Source: CAYSCZ01 sp051155775
GTDB lineage: Bacteria > Bacteroidota > Bacteroidia > Cytophagales > Cyclobacteriaceae
Reading direction: 5' to 3'
Length of the DNA: 64,000 bases
NCBI GenBank assembly: GCA_051155775.1
Contig: DAXETV010000013.1
Location: 1 to 64,000 of the forward strand
Part shown: positions 1 to 8,420 of the stretch, one piece after another
Layout of the letters: every line of letters starts with the position of its first letter
Numbering within the stretch: the first letter of the stretch is position 1
The notes under the pieces: generated by a model
Databases searched by the model: none
Told to the model about the DNA's origin: nothing
What the model saw: the letters and a program-made list of their open reading frames with translations, nothing else
Translations under genes and position numbers: made by a program

Positions 1-411
1 TACCTGGCCAATATCCTTCCATGAGTTCCTGATGGGCTTGTGGTCAACAAATGACCAAATGAAATTATCATAGCTTCCAAAGTGATTTTGAACCTCTATA
101 AAACATTGGGCATTGTTTATCGAAGCTTCAATTTTCTTTCTGTTCCTAACAATTGAAGGATCATTTAATAAATTTTGTATATCACTTTCACCGTAATTTG
201 AGACGATTTCCGGGTTAAAATTTTGATATACGTTTCTATATCCTTCCCGCTTTTTTAAAATCGTGGACCAGCTCAGGCCGGCCTGTGCACTTTCTAAAAC
301 TAAAAATTCAAAATGCTTTTTATCATCATGGATGGGAACACCCCATTCATGATCATGATAATCAATGTATGCCTGGAAGGTATTATTTACCCATTGACAT
401 CGTTTAACCAT
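1..411 (-). CDS. tag: DNA-3-methyladenine glycosylase I, C-terminus cut by window edge
   Basis: Base-excision repair enzyme that removes 3-methyladenine from alkylated DNA. The first 137 codons are present and the rest lies beyond the window start. The N-terminus carries the Tag signature: RCQWV with the zinc-ligand Cys5, YHDHEWGVP with His19, then AQAGLSWSTILKKRE around the base-binding pocket and catalytic Glu. Further on, NDPSIVRNRKKIEASINNA and FIWSFVDHKPI also match the family. The C-terminal zinc ligands (His and Cys near residues 175-180 in E. coli Tag) are outside the window and cannot be checked. It is divergent from the secreted-protein gene at 448, with only 36 bp between the starts. 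Identification is firm. Confidence 0.93.
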   Translation of the reverse strand, partial: MVKRCQWVNNTFQAYIDYHDHEWGVPIHDDKKHFEFLVLESAQAGLSWSTILKKREGYRNVYQNFNPEIVSNYGESDIQNLLNDPSIVRNRKKIEASINNAQCFIEVQNHFGSYDNFIWSFVDHKPIRNSWKDIGQV

Positions 412-447
412 ATGGCGTATATTTACTTAAATAAAACATATACTAAT

Positions 448-1581
448 ATGAGAATAATAATTTATTCCTTCCTGTCATTTTTTCTCACTTCAATAAGTCT
501 GTATGGACAAGAAGAGGAAGAAATAAATGTTGCCGGGTTTACATTTTTGGATTATTCAAAAGACCTACCGGATGACTTGATTTCCTCCAGGTCAGTGGTG
601 TTTGTGTCCGTCCCACCAAAAGCGAAAAATACCAGTGAAAGAGGTCCATGGAAAGAATTTGCCAGAAAAGCCCACAGCCAGTTTGTCAAGATGGGCATTG
701 ACCCTGTAGGTTACTATTATATCGATGATCTGTACTCAGGCTATGATAGCCATCAGGCTTATTTTGAAAGCATGGAAGGAAGGGAAATAAAAAACGTGAT
801 CATTCTGAGCAAAGTATTGGTAAACATTAAAGGCAAAGAAACTACCCGATATGTTATACTGATCACCCCATTTAATAATAAGCGTAGCTTCATGGACCAT
901 GGACAAAATGCATGGAAGGACCAGAACAAATCGTTCGATAAAGTGATAAGAAAGCTTGGTAAGGACATCCTCAAGGAAGATTTGGAAAAAACCAACTTTC
1001 TTGTTCTTGATAAACCTCAATTTTATACAGATGTCCCTTTTTTTGAGGGTAGCAGAACTGAATTTTTTCCACTTGACTTAAACACTTCTATGCTTGCTGT
1101 GCCGATGTTTCAAAAAAAAGAGATTCCTGAAGATCGACCGGGTGGAATAATAAATAACAAAGTAGTAAAACTAATTGAGGAATATAATAGTAATGTGGAG
1201 CAATGGAATAAAGAACTTAAAGATGTAATGAAAAACTACCCATACAAATATGAATTGGTGAACGCAGCATCAGATTTCGATATTAAGGGGCTTGGATATC
1301 AATTTGTTATAAGAAGGATATATACATCCGGGAAAGTAATCAAAGAATTGTTGGATTACGATGTTGATGCAGAAGATAGTTTTGTGACGGTAAAAAACAT
1401 CGACGGAAAGGTAGTAATGCGAACAATTCCGATAGAGGCGCCAGTCAACAAATATTATATAAAACATCTTTTTAATAATGAAACTTTTATAGGCAGTCGC
1501 TGGGATGCAGATGAATTATGGGCAGATGCAATCGAGAACTATTTCAGAAATTACTTTGAAGAAATGAAAAAATTGCGGTAG
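448..1581 (+). CDS. Secreted protein of unknown function
   Basis: A 377-residue protein I cannot assign to a family. The start is placed at the ATG at 448, because the next residues (MRIIIYSFLSFFLTSISLYGQ) form a typical Sec signal peptide ending in SLYGQ. The frame stays open further upstream, but that part lies over the tag gene on the other strand. The mature protein begins with an acidic stretch (EEEEINVAGF) and is mixed alpha/beta in character, with no transmembrane segment and no obvious catalytic motif. The stop TAG is followed at once by the crtA-like gene in the same reading frame, so the two are probably co-translated. A periplasmic or surface role is inferred from the signal peptide only. 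Confidence 0.75.
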   Translation: MRIIIYSFLSFFLTSISLYGQEEEEINVAGFTFLDYSKDLPDDLISSRSVVFVSVPPKAKNTSERGPWKEFARKAHSQFVKMGIDPVGYYYIDDLYSGYDSHQAYFESMEGREIKNVIILSKVLVNIKGKETTRYVILITPFNNKRSFMDHGQNAWKDQNKSFDKVIRKLGKDILKEDLEKTNFLVLDKPQFYTDVPFFEGSRTEFFPLDLNTSMLAVPMFQKKEIPEDRPGGIINNKVVKLIEEYNSNVEQWNKELKDVMKNYPYKYELVNAASDFDIKGLGYQFVIRRIYTSGKVIKELLDYDVDAEDSFVTVKNIDGKVVMRTIPIEAPVNKYYIKHLFNNETFIGSRWDADELWADAIENYFRNYFEEMKKLR

Positions 1582-2310
1582 TTGGCAGATAAAAATCTTA
1601 TAACCTTTTCTCTTTTTAATTTTTCAAAAAATAAATTCTGGGCCTTCAAGCAGGTGCCGCTCAGTAAGCGGTGCTTAAATGATTATCCAATTAAGTTTTC
1701 CAGATTTCTGGGTACAGGGGGCAATGATGGTTTTAGTATGATGCCCAATTTTCATTTATATGGGTTGTTATGTGTTTGGAATGATAAATATTCAATGGAA
1801 CAGTTCTTTCATAATGAAAATTCATATTATTCTCTGATAAAAAATCATTCAGAAAAAAATTTGGATTTTTATTTACAGGCTGTAAAAGGACATGGTTCGT
1901 GGCACGGGATAAGCCCATTTAGTTATGATAAAAACATCAACATTGATAGTGGACCCGTAACTGTCCTGACCAGGGCTTCAATAAATATTTCCAAGCTTCA
2001 TAGATTTTGGAAATATGTACCCAATACAGGTAAACAAGTAAAAAACACTGAGGGACACGTTTTTTCAGTGGGCGTTGGTGAATGGCCGATCATTGAACAA
2101 GCTACATTCAGCTTGTGGGAAAATTATGGCGCCATGGTTAATTATGCTTATGGAAATAAATACCATAAGCGGGTAATTGCATTAACTAAAAAAGAAAGTT
2201 GGTATAAAGAAGAATTGTTTTGTGTTTTTAAACCTTACAAAATAGAAGGCGATTACAACGCTATAGCCCCGTCAGATTATTGGAGGAGCGTCTTTAATAG
2301 TTCTTCCTGA
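1582..2310 (+). CDS. crtA: CrtA-type carotenoid oxygenase (spheroidene monooxygenase / 2-hydroxylase family)
   Basis: A 242-residue protein matching the CrtA family in length and conserved blocks: LITFSLFNF and FWAF near the N-terminus, GSWHGISPF, VLTRASI, KLHRFWKYVP, GVGEWPIIEQATFSLW and WYKEELFCVF. CrtA was described as spheroidene monooxygenase in purple bacteria. From memory, a related protein in a marine flavobacterium is a carotenoid 2-hydroxylase in myxol synthesis, which fits a pigmented Bacteroidota better. The start is a TTG directly after the stop of the upstream gene. No earlier start is possible in this frame, and the next Met is about 50 residues in, beyond conserved sequence. 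No other carotenoid gene is in the window, so its substrate is unknown. It overlaps the convergent GAF gene by 34 bp. Confidence 0.8.
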   Translation: MADKNLITFSLFNFSKNKFWAFKQVPLSKRCLNDYPIKFSRFLGTGGNDGFSMMPNFHLYGLLCVWNDKYSMEQFFHNENSYYSLIKNHSEKNLDFYLQAVKGHGSWHGISPFSYDKNINIDSGPVTVLTRASINISKLHRFWKYVPNTGKQVKNTEGHVFSVGVGEWPIIEQATFSLWENYGAMVNYAYGNKYHKRVIALTKKESWYKEELFCVFKPYKIEGDYNAIAPSDYWRSVFNSSS

Positions 2311-4652
2311 TTGTCGTCTTTTACTATTTTAATATCTTCCTGCTCATCAAAATTTATTGAAACCCTTAATGCTTTTAGTCCACTGACGCCTTGTAGCTCT
2401 TCTATATCAAGTTGCTCAACTTCAGGTTTGATATATCCTTTATTCTGCAGATATTCTATAAACCGAAGATAGTTTTCAGACTCCTCTTCGCTGGAGTAGA
2501 CAATGGCAATCTTATTGGGCTGTGTTAACCGCTCGCTGGTTCCTTTTATAAGCGCCTTGTCAATTCTTTTCTTAACGATCTCGTACCTTATATTATACGC
2601 TCCATCTACATCAAATTTCTTTTCGTCAAGTCTGAATCTGATAGAAAGTGGTGTTGTGTGAACCAATATTAAATTGGTAATTTCCAATGGCAAGCTCAGT
2701 TGAGGTTGTAAAGCCTGAACCTTTCTGGCAATTTTGATAGTGGACAATAATTGCCATAGTTGAAGGTTTTTAAGGTACATGTCATCGTAGGAGTCATTTT
2801 CATTTAATGTTGAACCTATGTAAATATTATACTCTACGCCATCTGTTTGATACTTTTCAAAATAATGTGGATACATTTTCTGAACAACATCTTGTTCCTG
2901 ATCCAGAATAGTTGCTATGGTGTCATTGATCTTCATGACACTTTCTTCAAAAAACTTTCTGGCATGATAGGCAGTTCCTAAGTCCGCATCTAAGGATGCC
3001 CAATACTCATTGATCAGCGTTTCCAGTGTTGAATTTTCAGACTTTAGGTTCTGAAATACAGGCTCTACTTCATTTTTTAAGAACCTAATAATATTTGATT
3101 CGTCACCTGATAAGAGCCCTTTCTTTATTTGAAGATAATGTTTGTTTACTCTGAAATTTAATTCATCCAGGACGGGCAATTTTTTCAACTTATATGCCCT
3201 GTTCAGAATGCTTTTGGTAAGTAAAAGTTGTTCTTTAAGGTCCTGCTGTATGGCTTTATTCCTTTCAGTAGATGATGATCGAATATCATAAGCAGCGTAT
3301 AAAGGAGAAACATCCTTAAAAACTATCTCGGGGAGGTCTGTTATCTCGTTATTTTTTTGTTGGGTAATGATACGGATCGCTGCTTCGCGAAACTTCCATT
3401 CAACGGATGGGTGAATGGATGTATACTGCTCTTTGATAATAGATTGAATTTCCGTATGTAATTCTTCGGCATTTCTTTGAACAGCCACAGCGAATAAAGG
3501 GATGACTTCCTCTAATTTGGAAAGAGAATAATAATCCAGACAATCTTCGGTCTCAGATGCCAGTTCCAATATACCAATAAACTCATTATCGTAGAATAAC
3601 GGAGCCAATATAAGGTTTTTAATTTTTTTTGATAAGAGCTGTTTTTTGATTGCAGGTAGTTCGTGAAATTCGTTAATGTTTTCAATCACCAACGGTTTCA
3701 TCTGGTTTATAAGGCGATCGTAAATTTTATTTTCATCTATTGAGCAAACAAGGTTTCCTTTTTCTTGCGAAATCAAGCTTCTGTAAATTTTCCGCCCGTA
3801 ATTGATCAGGCTCTCTTTATTTTTCTGTTGTGATGATATACCAATATGAAGATCGGGTATTCTCAATAGTGATCTTAAATTTCTCTCCAGTTTTAGAAAC
3901 GTTTCTTCGTTCACAACACTATCCTTCTCCAGTAAAGCCTCTTTAAGCGCGGAAACTATTTCCTGCTCAGTAATTTCTATAAAGGAATAAATGACAAATC
4001 CTTTAAATTCAAATCGTTCAGGAGGCAAATATTTTTTCCATATATCAAGGTTATCAATGTTATTTTTAATTTCATTAATGCTTTGGTCTGTTAGTTTTGG
4101 CAATTCCCCATCTACAGCTATTTCGCAAAATTTCGAATTGAATAAAACTTTATAATATCTTTCCAAACCATCTTCAGAATCAACAAGACGTAATACCATA
4201 TCCTGCACACTATGGATATCCTGACCATATAATTGCTGAAAAATGGATGCATAGGCAGCAAGTGTTTTTTTCTTACCCATCTCCTCAGTACCCATTGCCT
4301 TAACCAATTCTTCGAAAGATCCAATTTTATCAATTAGTTTATGAAAAGGTTTTGTGGCATAGAAGTAATCAAAAGAAAAAGGCCTTAAAGCCGCCATCAG
4401 GTGATCTTCTCCTGTAGCTGGCGGGAATATGGCTAGCATCAAGTCATCAAGAATACTCTTATAATCTTTTAATACACTCGCATCGGTCATGGATTCCCTG
4501 AGTATTGGGTTGGCGTCAACGAGATTAATTAATTCCTTGGCTGTTAAAGACTTAAAACTTTCTTTATCATAAGACCTAAGTTCCCAATAACCAATTATAT
4601 TGGATAAATTGAGTGAAGATTTGAATGGGAAACCATCCATAATATTTGACAT
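2277..4652 (-). CDS. Large GAF-domain protein
   Basis: A 791-residue cytoplasmic protein without signal peptide or transmembrane segment. A GAF-like small-molecule-binding domain is suggested around residues 260-410, with LILAPLFYDNEFIGILELAS being the typical GAF strand pair that includes the FIGILEL motif. The N-terminal 250 and C-terminal 380 residues are largely helical and match nothing I recognise. I see no HATPase, GGDEF, EAL, response-regulator or DNA-binding motif, so no output domain is evident. It is transcribed alone, convergent with crtA and divergent from the SDR gene across a 109-bp gap. A sensory or scaffold role is only an inference from the GAF domain. Confidence 0.7.
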   Translation of the reverse strand: MSNIMDGFPFKSSLNLSNIIGYWELRSYDKESFKSLTAKELINLVDANPILRESMTDASVLKDYKSILDDLMLAIFPPATGEDHLMAALRPFSFDYFYATKPFHKLIDKIGSFEELVKAMGTEEMGKKKTLAAYASIFQQLYGQDIHSVQDMVLRLVDSEDGLERYYKVLFNSKFCEIAVDGELPKLTDQSINEIKNNIDNLDIWKKYLPPERFEFKGFVIYSFIEITEQEIVSALKEALLEKDSVVNEETFLKLERNLRSLLRIPDLHIGISSQQKNKESLINYGRKIYRSLISQEKGNLVCSIDENKIYDRLINQMKPLVIENINEFHELPAIKKQLLSKKIKNLILAPLFYDNEFIGILELASETEDCLDYYSLSKLEEVIPLFAVAVQRNAEELHTEIQSIIKEQYTSIHPSVEWKFREAAIRIITQQKNNEITDLPEIVFKDVSPLYAAYDIRSSSTERNKAIQQDLKEQLLLTKSILNRAYKLKKLPVLDELNFRVNKHYLQIKKGLLSGDESNIIRFLKNEVEPVFQNLKSENSTLETLINEYWASLDADLGTAYHARKFFEESVMKINDTIATILDQEQDVVQKMYPHYFEKYQTDGVEYNIYIGSTLNENDSYDDMYLKNLQLWQLLSTIKIARKVQALQPQLSLPLEITNLILVHTTPLSIRFRLDEKKFDVDGAYNIRYEIVKKRIDKALIKGTSERLTQPNKIAIVYSSEEESENYLRFIEYLQNKGYIKPEVEQLDIEELQGVSGLKALRVSINFDEQEDIKIVKDDNQEELLKTLLQ

Positions 4653-4761
4653 GATCAGATAATATTAAATTAATATTTTAGAACGCTTATATTTTTAATT
4701 AGTTTCAGGGCAAAAACCTACTGATAGTTCAATTTCAAAATAGATAAATGTTGCCATAACT

Positions 4762-5523
4762 ATGTATATAAATTTATCCGGATTTAATATATTGGTAACT
4801 GGTGGAAGCAGTGGCATTGGTAAAGCTATAGTTACCAAATTGGCTGAGTCAGGCGCCACAGTAGCAATTCATTACAATACAAAAGCCCGTGAAGCTGAAA
4901 ATCTTGCAGGAATGCTTGGTAATGGATGTCGTGCATTCCAGGCTGATCTTTCAAATGCTTCGGCTAGTGCCCGGTTATTCGATAACGTCTTATCAGAAAT
5001 AGGCAGTTGCGAAACATTGGTTAATAATGCAGGTGCAGCATTATCTACAAAACTTGAAGATCCTGATGAAGATTGGGTTTCTAAATGGAATGAGACGATG
5101 GCCATTAATCTGACAGCTCCGGCCATCTTAAGTAAAAAAATTATAAATCATCTGTTGAAAAGAAAAAGGGGTGGAAGGATTATTAACATTAGCTCTCGAG
5201 CTGCTTTTCGAGGCGATACTGCTGAATATCTTGACTATGCATCGTCAAAAGCCGGTTTAGTGTCATTAACCCGTTCTATTGCACGGGCTTATGGTAAGAA
5301 TAACATTAAGGCATTTAATATAGCTCCGGGATTTGTTCGCACGGCTATGGCGAAAAGTTTCATAAACCAATATGGTGAAGAATATGCCATCTCTGATATA
5401 TCACTTGATCGATTGACAGAGCCAAAAGATATTGCACCAATGGTAACCTTTTTGGCAAGTGGATTAGCTGATCATGCTACCGGTAGTACTATTGACATAA
5501 ATGCAGGAAGTTACCTACACTAA
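4762..5523 (+). CDS. SDR-family NAD(P)-dependent oxidoreductase (FabG-like)
   Basis: A classical short-chain dehydrogenase/reductase of 253 residues, the usual length. The Rossmann nucleotide-binding motif VTGGSSGIG is near residue 12, NNAG is near residue 90, the catalytic Ser lies in NISSRAAF, and the catalytic Tyr-Lys pair is YASSK near residue 160. The PGFVRTAMA loop and the C-terminal HATGSTIDINAGSY complete the fold. It acts on a carbonyl/alcohol substrate that cannot be told from sequence. FabG-like 3-oxoacyl reductase is possible, but no other fatty-acid genes are adjacent. It is a single gene with its own upstream gap. Confidence 0.85.
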   Translation: MYINLSGFNILVTGGSSGIGKAIVTKLAESGATVAIHYNTKAREAENLAGMLGNGCRAFQADLSNASASARLFDNVLSEIGSCETLVNNAGAALSTKLEDPDEDWVSKWNETMAINLTAPAILSKKIINHLLKRKRGGRIINISSRAAFRGDTAEYLDYASSKAGLVSLTRSIARAYGKNNIKAFNIAPGFVRTAMAKSFINQYGEEYAISDISLDRLTEPKDIAPMVTFLASGLADHATGSTIDINAGSYLH

Positions 5524-5614
5524 ATTGAATAAAACCTATATTGTATTTTGTAAATATTTTTTTTACAACTAATATTATAAATAACTTTATTGAAATCAAC
5601 TAATACAATTAATA

Positions 5615-6046
5615 ATGGCTCTGGAAGATTCTATCAGTATTAAATCCCAACTTCAACACCTAATTCGTCTTGCATTGGCTGATCATAATTTTCACAAAGA
5701 TGAAAAGGTAATGATAGAAGTACTTGCAAAGGCTAATAAAGTATCGGAAGGTGAAATAAAAAACTTGATTGACGATGAGCTTAATAATAAATCTCAACAT
5801 CCGATAGAGATCCCATCATTGTCTTTTGATGAGAAGTTTGAGCATCTTTATAATATTGTTCAACTAATGAAAATAGATAATGAAATTTATCTAAGTGAAA
5901 TTAGATATTGCGAAGATCTTGCCGATAAGCTGGGTTTTGATAAAAAAGTAATCAAAGAGTTATCTTCCAAGATTTATTCCTCTCCCGCGATTACTGTTGA
6001 CAGAGAAAAACTGAAAGATTCAATTAAAAAGTATATAAAATCCTAA
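5615..6046 (+). CDS. TerB-like protein, copy 1
   Basis: A 143-residue helical protein resembling the TerB (tellurite-resistance B) fold. It has an N-terminal LIRLALADHNFHKDEKVMIEVLA block, the DxxxxxDE pattern typical of TerB helices. A second half carries LMKIDNEIYLSEIRYCEDLA. TerB proteins bind metal ions through acidic residues and often act in stress-response complexes; real tellurite resistance cannot be inferred. It is followed 11 bp later by a paralogue that shares much of its second half, so this is a tandem duplication. No terC, terD or other ter gene is nearby. Confidence 0.65.
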   Translation: MALEDSISIKSQLQHLIRLALADHNFHKDEKVMIEVLAKANKVSEGEIKNLIDDELNNKSQHPIEIPSLSFDEKFEHLYNIVQLMKIDNEIYLSEIRYCEDLADKLGFDKKVIKELSSKIYSSPAITVDREKLKDSIKKYIKS

Positions 6047-6057
6047 AAACTAATAAT

Positions 6058-6453
6058 ATGAGTATTAAGTCACAATTAAGTGTATTAATCGGTTTAGCCA
6101 ATATTGATGGTGAATTTGCGGGTGACGAAAAAAACCTTATTTACATGATTGGCAAGGCAAACGGTGTCAAGGAAGTAGAGATTGATGACCTAATAAAAAA
6201 ACCTGAGCCACTTCCTGATGTTAATACAATGTCTGATGATGAAAAATTTGAATACTTATATAATTTGGTGCAATTAATGAAAATTGATAACCAGATATAT
6301 CTTAGTGAGATAAAATACTGTGAGGACATGGCGGTCAAATTAGGCTTTAAGAAATCAGTGATCTCAAAGTTATCCAGTAGAATTTACAGCGACCCTGCTA
6401 TCACATCAAATAAAGAATCTCTAAAAAAGACAGTTTTTAAGTATCAGACTTAA
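6058..6453 (+). CDS. TerB-like protein, copy 2
   Basis: A 131-residue paralogue of the preceding gene. The two share the block LYN(I/L)VQLMKIDN(E/Q)IYLSEI(R/K)YCED and a C-terminal LSS(K/R)IYS(S/D)PAIT. The N-terminus, LSVLIGLANIDGEFAGDEKNLIYMIGKAN, has the TerB-like acidic pattern. It lacks about ten residues present at the N-terminus of copy 1. The 11-bp spacing implies one transcript with copy 1. Its last 17 bp overlap the end of the convergent glycosyltransferase gene. Function is unknown beyond the fold assignment. Confidence 0.65.
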   Translation: MSIKSQLSVLIGLANIDGEFAGDEKNLIYMIGKANGVKEVEIDDLIKKPEPLPDVNTMSDDEKFEYLYNLVQLMKIDNQIYLSEIKYCEDMAVKLGFKKSVISKLSSRIYSDPAITSNKESLKKTVFKYQT

Positions 6454-7534
6454 TACCAGATATTATCTCCATGAAAAAAGATTCATAATTATCGACCGTA
6501 TGGGTTATGTTTAAGTCCTGTGTAACCCTTTGGTATCCGTTGTCTATTAATTTTTGTCTTAGTTTATCGTCTTCCAATAGCCGAATTATGTAAGATGCTA
6601 ATTGTTTAATATTGCCATCTTCATAAAGCAAACCATTAAATTCATCTCGAATCACATTTTTTATTCCCCCAAAGTTTGTTCCTATAACCGGAATGCCAAC
6701 CGCCATAGCCTCTACGAGTACCATGCCAAATCCATCCATTGTTGAGGGCAAAACACTCACATCAAATAATGGATAATGACTTATTGCCTCATCCCTATCA
6801 ATGGTACCTGTAAATATTAATTTTTGACTGATGTTTTCTTGCTCAATTAAGGCTTCATAATCAATGGAATTGATGCCAACAAAAATGACCATAACCTCAT
6901 CAGGTAGAAATTTAAGGGCTTTTATTAATTGATCCTGATTCTTTTTCCTTGAAACACATCCAATAACCTTATGATGTTCGTGAATCTCATACTTCTTTCT
7001 TAGTTTATTTGTAAGGTTGTAATTAATACTGTTCGTAAAATCATTGGGTAGACCGTTATAAATCACTTTTAGATGATTTTCAGGATAACCACTTGCCATA
7101 AATAATTCTTTCATGCCTTCGCTTATTAATATTATCGCTTTAGTGGTTTTTATAAAAAATTGTCTCTTTAGCCAATTGCCGGGACTTTTAGCTTTTTGTC
7201 TTCTTGTATGCAAAATAGGTGCTTTCATTCCATAAATCCACTTGGCCCAGGCAGAAGTATATCGGTCTTTACTTGATTGAACATTTACTAAATCAATATC
7301 TTTTGCTTTTACGATGCCCGCTATATGCCTGGCGTTAGCAAAATCGAATTTGTTTTTAAAATTCATCTCAATAGTTGTAACACCGGTATTCTGGAGCATG
7401 TGGTATAGCAATGATTTTTTTCTGCATCCGACCCATATACTATGCCCTTTTTTTTCTAATCCTGTAACTAAATAGTATATTGAATGTGTGGATCCGGCAA
7501 CATCTCCCTGAAATGTTATAAAGAGAATATTCAT
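6437..7534 (-). CDS. Glycosyltransferase family 4 (GT-B fold)
   Basis: A 365-residue cytoplasmic glycosyltransferase. The N-terminal half has the acceptor-domain start MNILFITFQGDVAGSTHSIY and the C-terminal half the Glycos_transf_1 donor domain. Recognisable elements are VIGCVSRKKNQDQLIKAL (in place of the usual GR), LIFTGTIDRDEAISHYP, and the EX7E-type motif region PSTMDGFGMVLVEAMAVGIPVI. It transfers a nucleotide-activated sugar to a glycan or lipid acceptor that the sequence does not reveal. No other polysaccharide gene is adjacent. It is divergent from the gene at 7569 with a 34-bp gap. Confidence 0.85.
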   Translation of the reverse strand: MNILFITFQGDVAGSTHSIYYLVTGLEKKGHSIWVGCRKKSLLYHMLQNTGVTTIEMNFKNKFDFANARHIAGIVKAKDIDLVNVQSSKDRYTSAWAKWIYGMKAPILHTRRQKAKSPGNWLKRQFFIKTTKAIILISEGMKELFMASGYPENHLKVIYNGLPNDFTNSINYNLTNKLRKKYEIHEHHKVIGCVSRKKNQDQLIKALKFLPDEVMVIFVGINSIDYEALIEQENISQKLIFTGTIDRDEAISHYPLFDVSVLPSTMDGFGMVLVEAMAVGIPVIGTNFGGIKNVIRDEFNGLLYEDGNIKQLASYIIRLLEDDKLRQKLIDNGYQRVTQDLNITHTVDNYESFFMEIISGIKSDT

Positions 7535-7568
7535 TTTTGAAAAAAGTATTAAAACGACTAAATCTCAA

Positions 7569-8420
7569 ATGTACTGGTACAAACTGAATAATATAGATTT
7601 TTCTAAGTTATCCAAAACACGTAAAATCTATCATCTGGCTATACAAAATGTAGCTGCCGTGGGAAGAAGATTTCTGTCTAACAAAAAAGATGACTCTAAT
7701 GCAAATCTGGAATGGATTCCCTCTCATAAAAGATTGGCTTCCCGATGGATCGAAGGAAAAATTAAATTCCGGTCATCTATTGGGTTTGATGACTTTACTA
7801 TTCATCTGGTAAATAGTGAAATAGAGTCCATATCCAAATTTGAATTAAATGGTAAAAAACACAACCAGGTTTTGGTTTGGTTAGAAAAACAAATTGTAAA
7901 TATTGGTCTGGATGCTTCATCATTAGCGTTAAACTTACCTTACCAGTTGCCTGTCTACCCTGAAGCAAAGGGTAAACCTTTTAACATAGAAGACTTCGCT
8001 TTTGGCAAAGAACTAGGTAAATATTTTCATAATTCACAGATCATCATTAAAGAAATAACCTCTAAAATAAAAAATGCCAGCGATATTAGGGTGTGGCCAC
8101 ATCATTTTGACATATCAAGTCTAATAACAATAAACGACACCGGGAATCATGAAACTTCAAGTAGTATCAACCTTGGTATGTCTCCAGGAGATGATTCAAT
8201 AGACGAACCCTATTTTTATATCGTTCCGTGGCCATACCCTGAAGTGATGGATTTGAAAGAATTAGATACACCAGCATTTTGGGTTACGGAAGATTGGTTT
8301 GGTGGGGTATTGAAATCCAGTGATCTGGTAAAGAAAGCTTCAGATAGCAAACACCAATACGAAATAATCTCTAAATTTTACAACAATGGTCTGAGGATAT
8401 TAGAAAAAATTGTCAATTGA
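7569..8420 (+). CDS. Conserved-looking protein of unknown function with a WPHHFD motif
   Basis: A 283-residue soluble protein with no signal peptide or membrane segment. I do not recognise the family with confidence. Notable elements are IPSHKRLASRWIEGKI near residue 50, LNLPYQLPVYPEAKGKPF near residue 125, VWPHHFDISSLITI near residue 175 and EPYFYIVPWPYPE near residue 220. Clusters of Trp, His and Pro such as WPHHFD suggest a metal or ligand site. Some DUF5996 proteins show a comparable arrangement, but that link is weak. It is convergent with the TPR gene, overlapping by 8 bp. Confidence 0.6.
   Translation: MYWYKLNNIDFSKLSKTRKIYHLAIQNVAAVGRRFLSNKKDDSNANLEWIPSHKRLASRWIEGKIKFRSSIGFDDFTIHLVNSEIESISKFELNGKKHNQVLVWLEKQIVNIGLDASSLALNLPYQLPVYPEAKGKPFNIEDFAFGKELGKYFHNSQIIIKEITSKIKNASDIRVWPHHFDISSLITINDTGNHETSSSINLGMSPGDDSIDEPYFYIVPWPYPEVMDLKELDTPAFWVTEDWFGGVLKSSDLVKKASDSKHQYEIISKFYNNGLRILEKIVN

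Noticed and set aside
313..447. Upstream extension of the secreted-protein gene (45 codons)
   Set aside because: It lies on the opposite strand of the tag gene, and the signal peptide begins exactly at the ATG at 448.
5615..6453. Tellurite-resistance operon
   Set aside because: Only TerB-like proteins are present, and no TerC, TerD or TerZ genes are adjacent.
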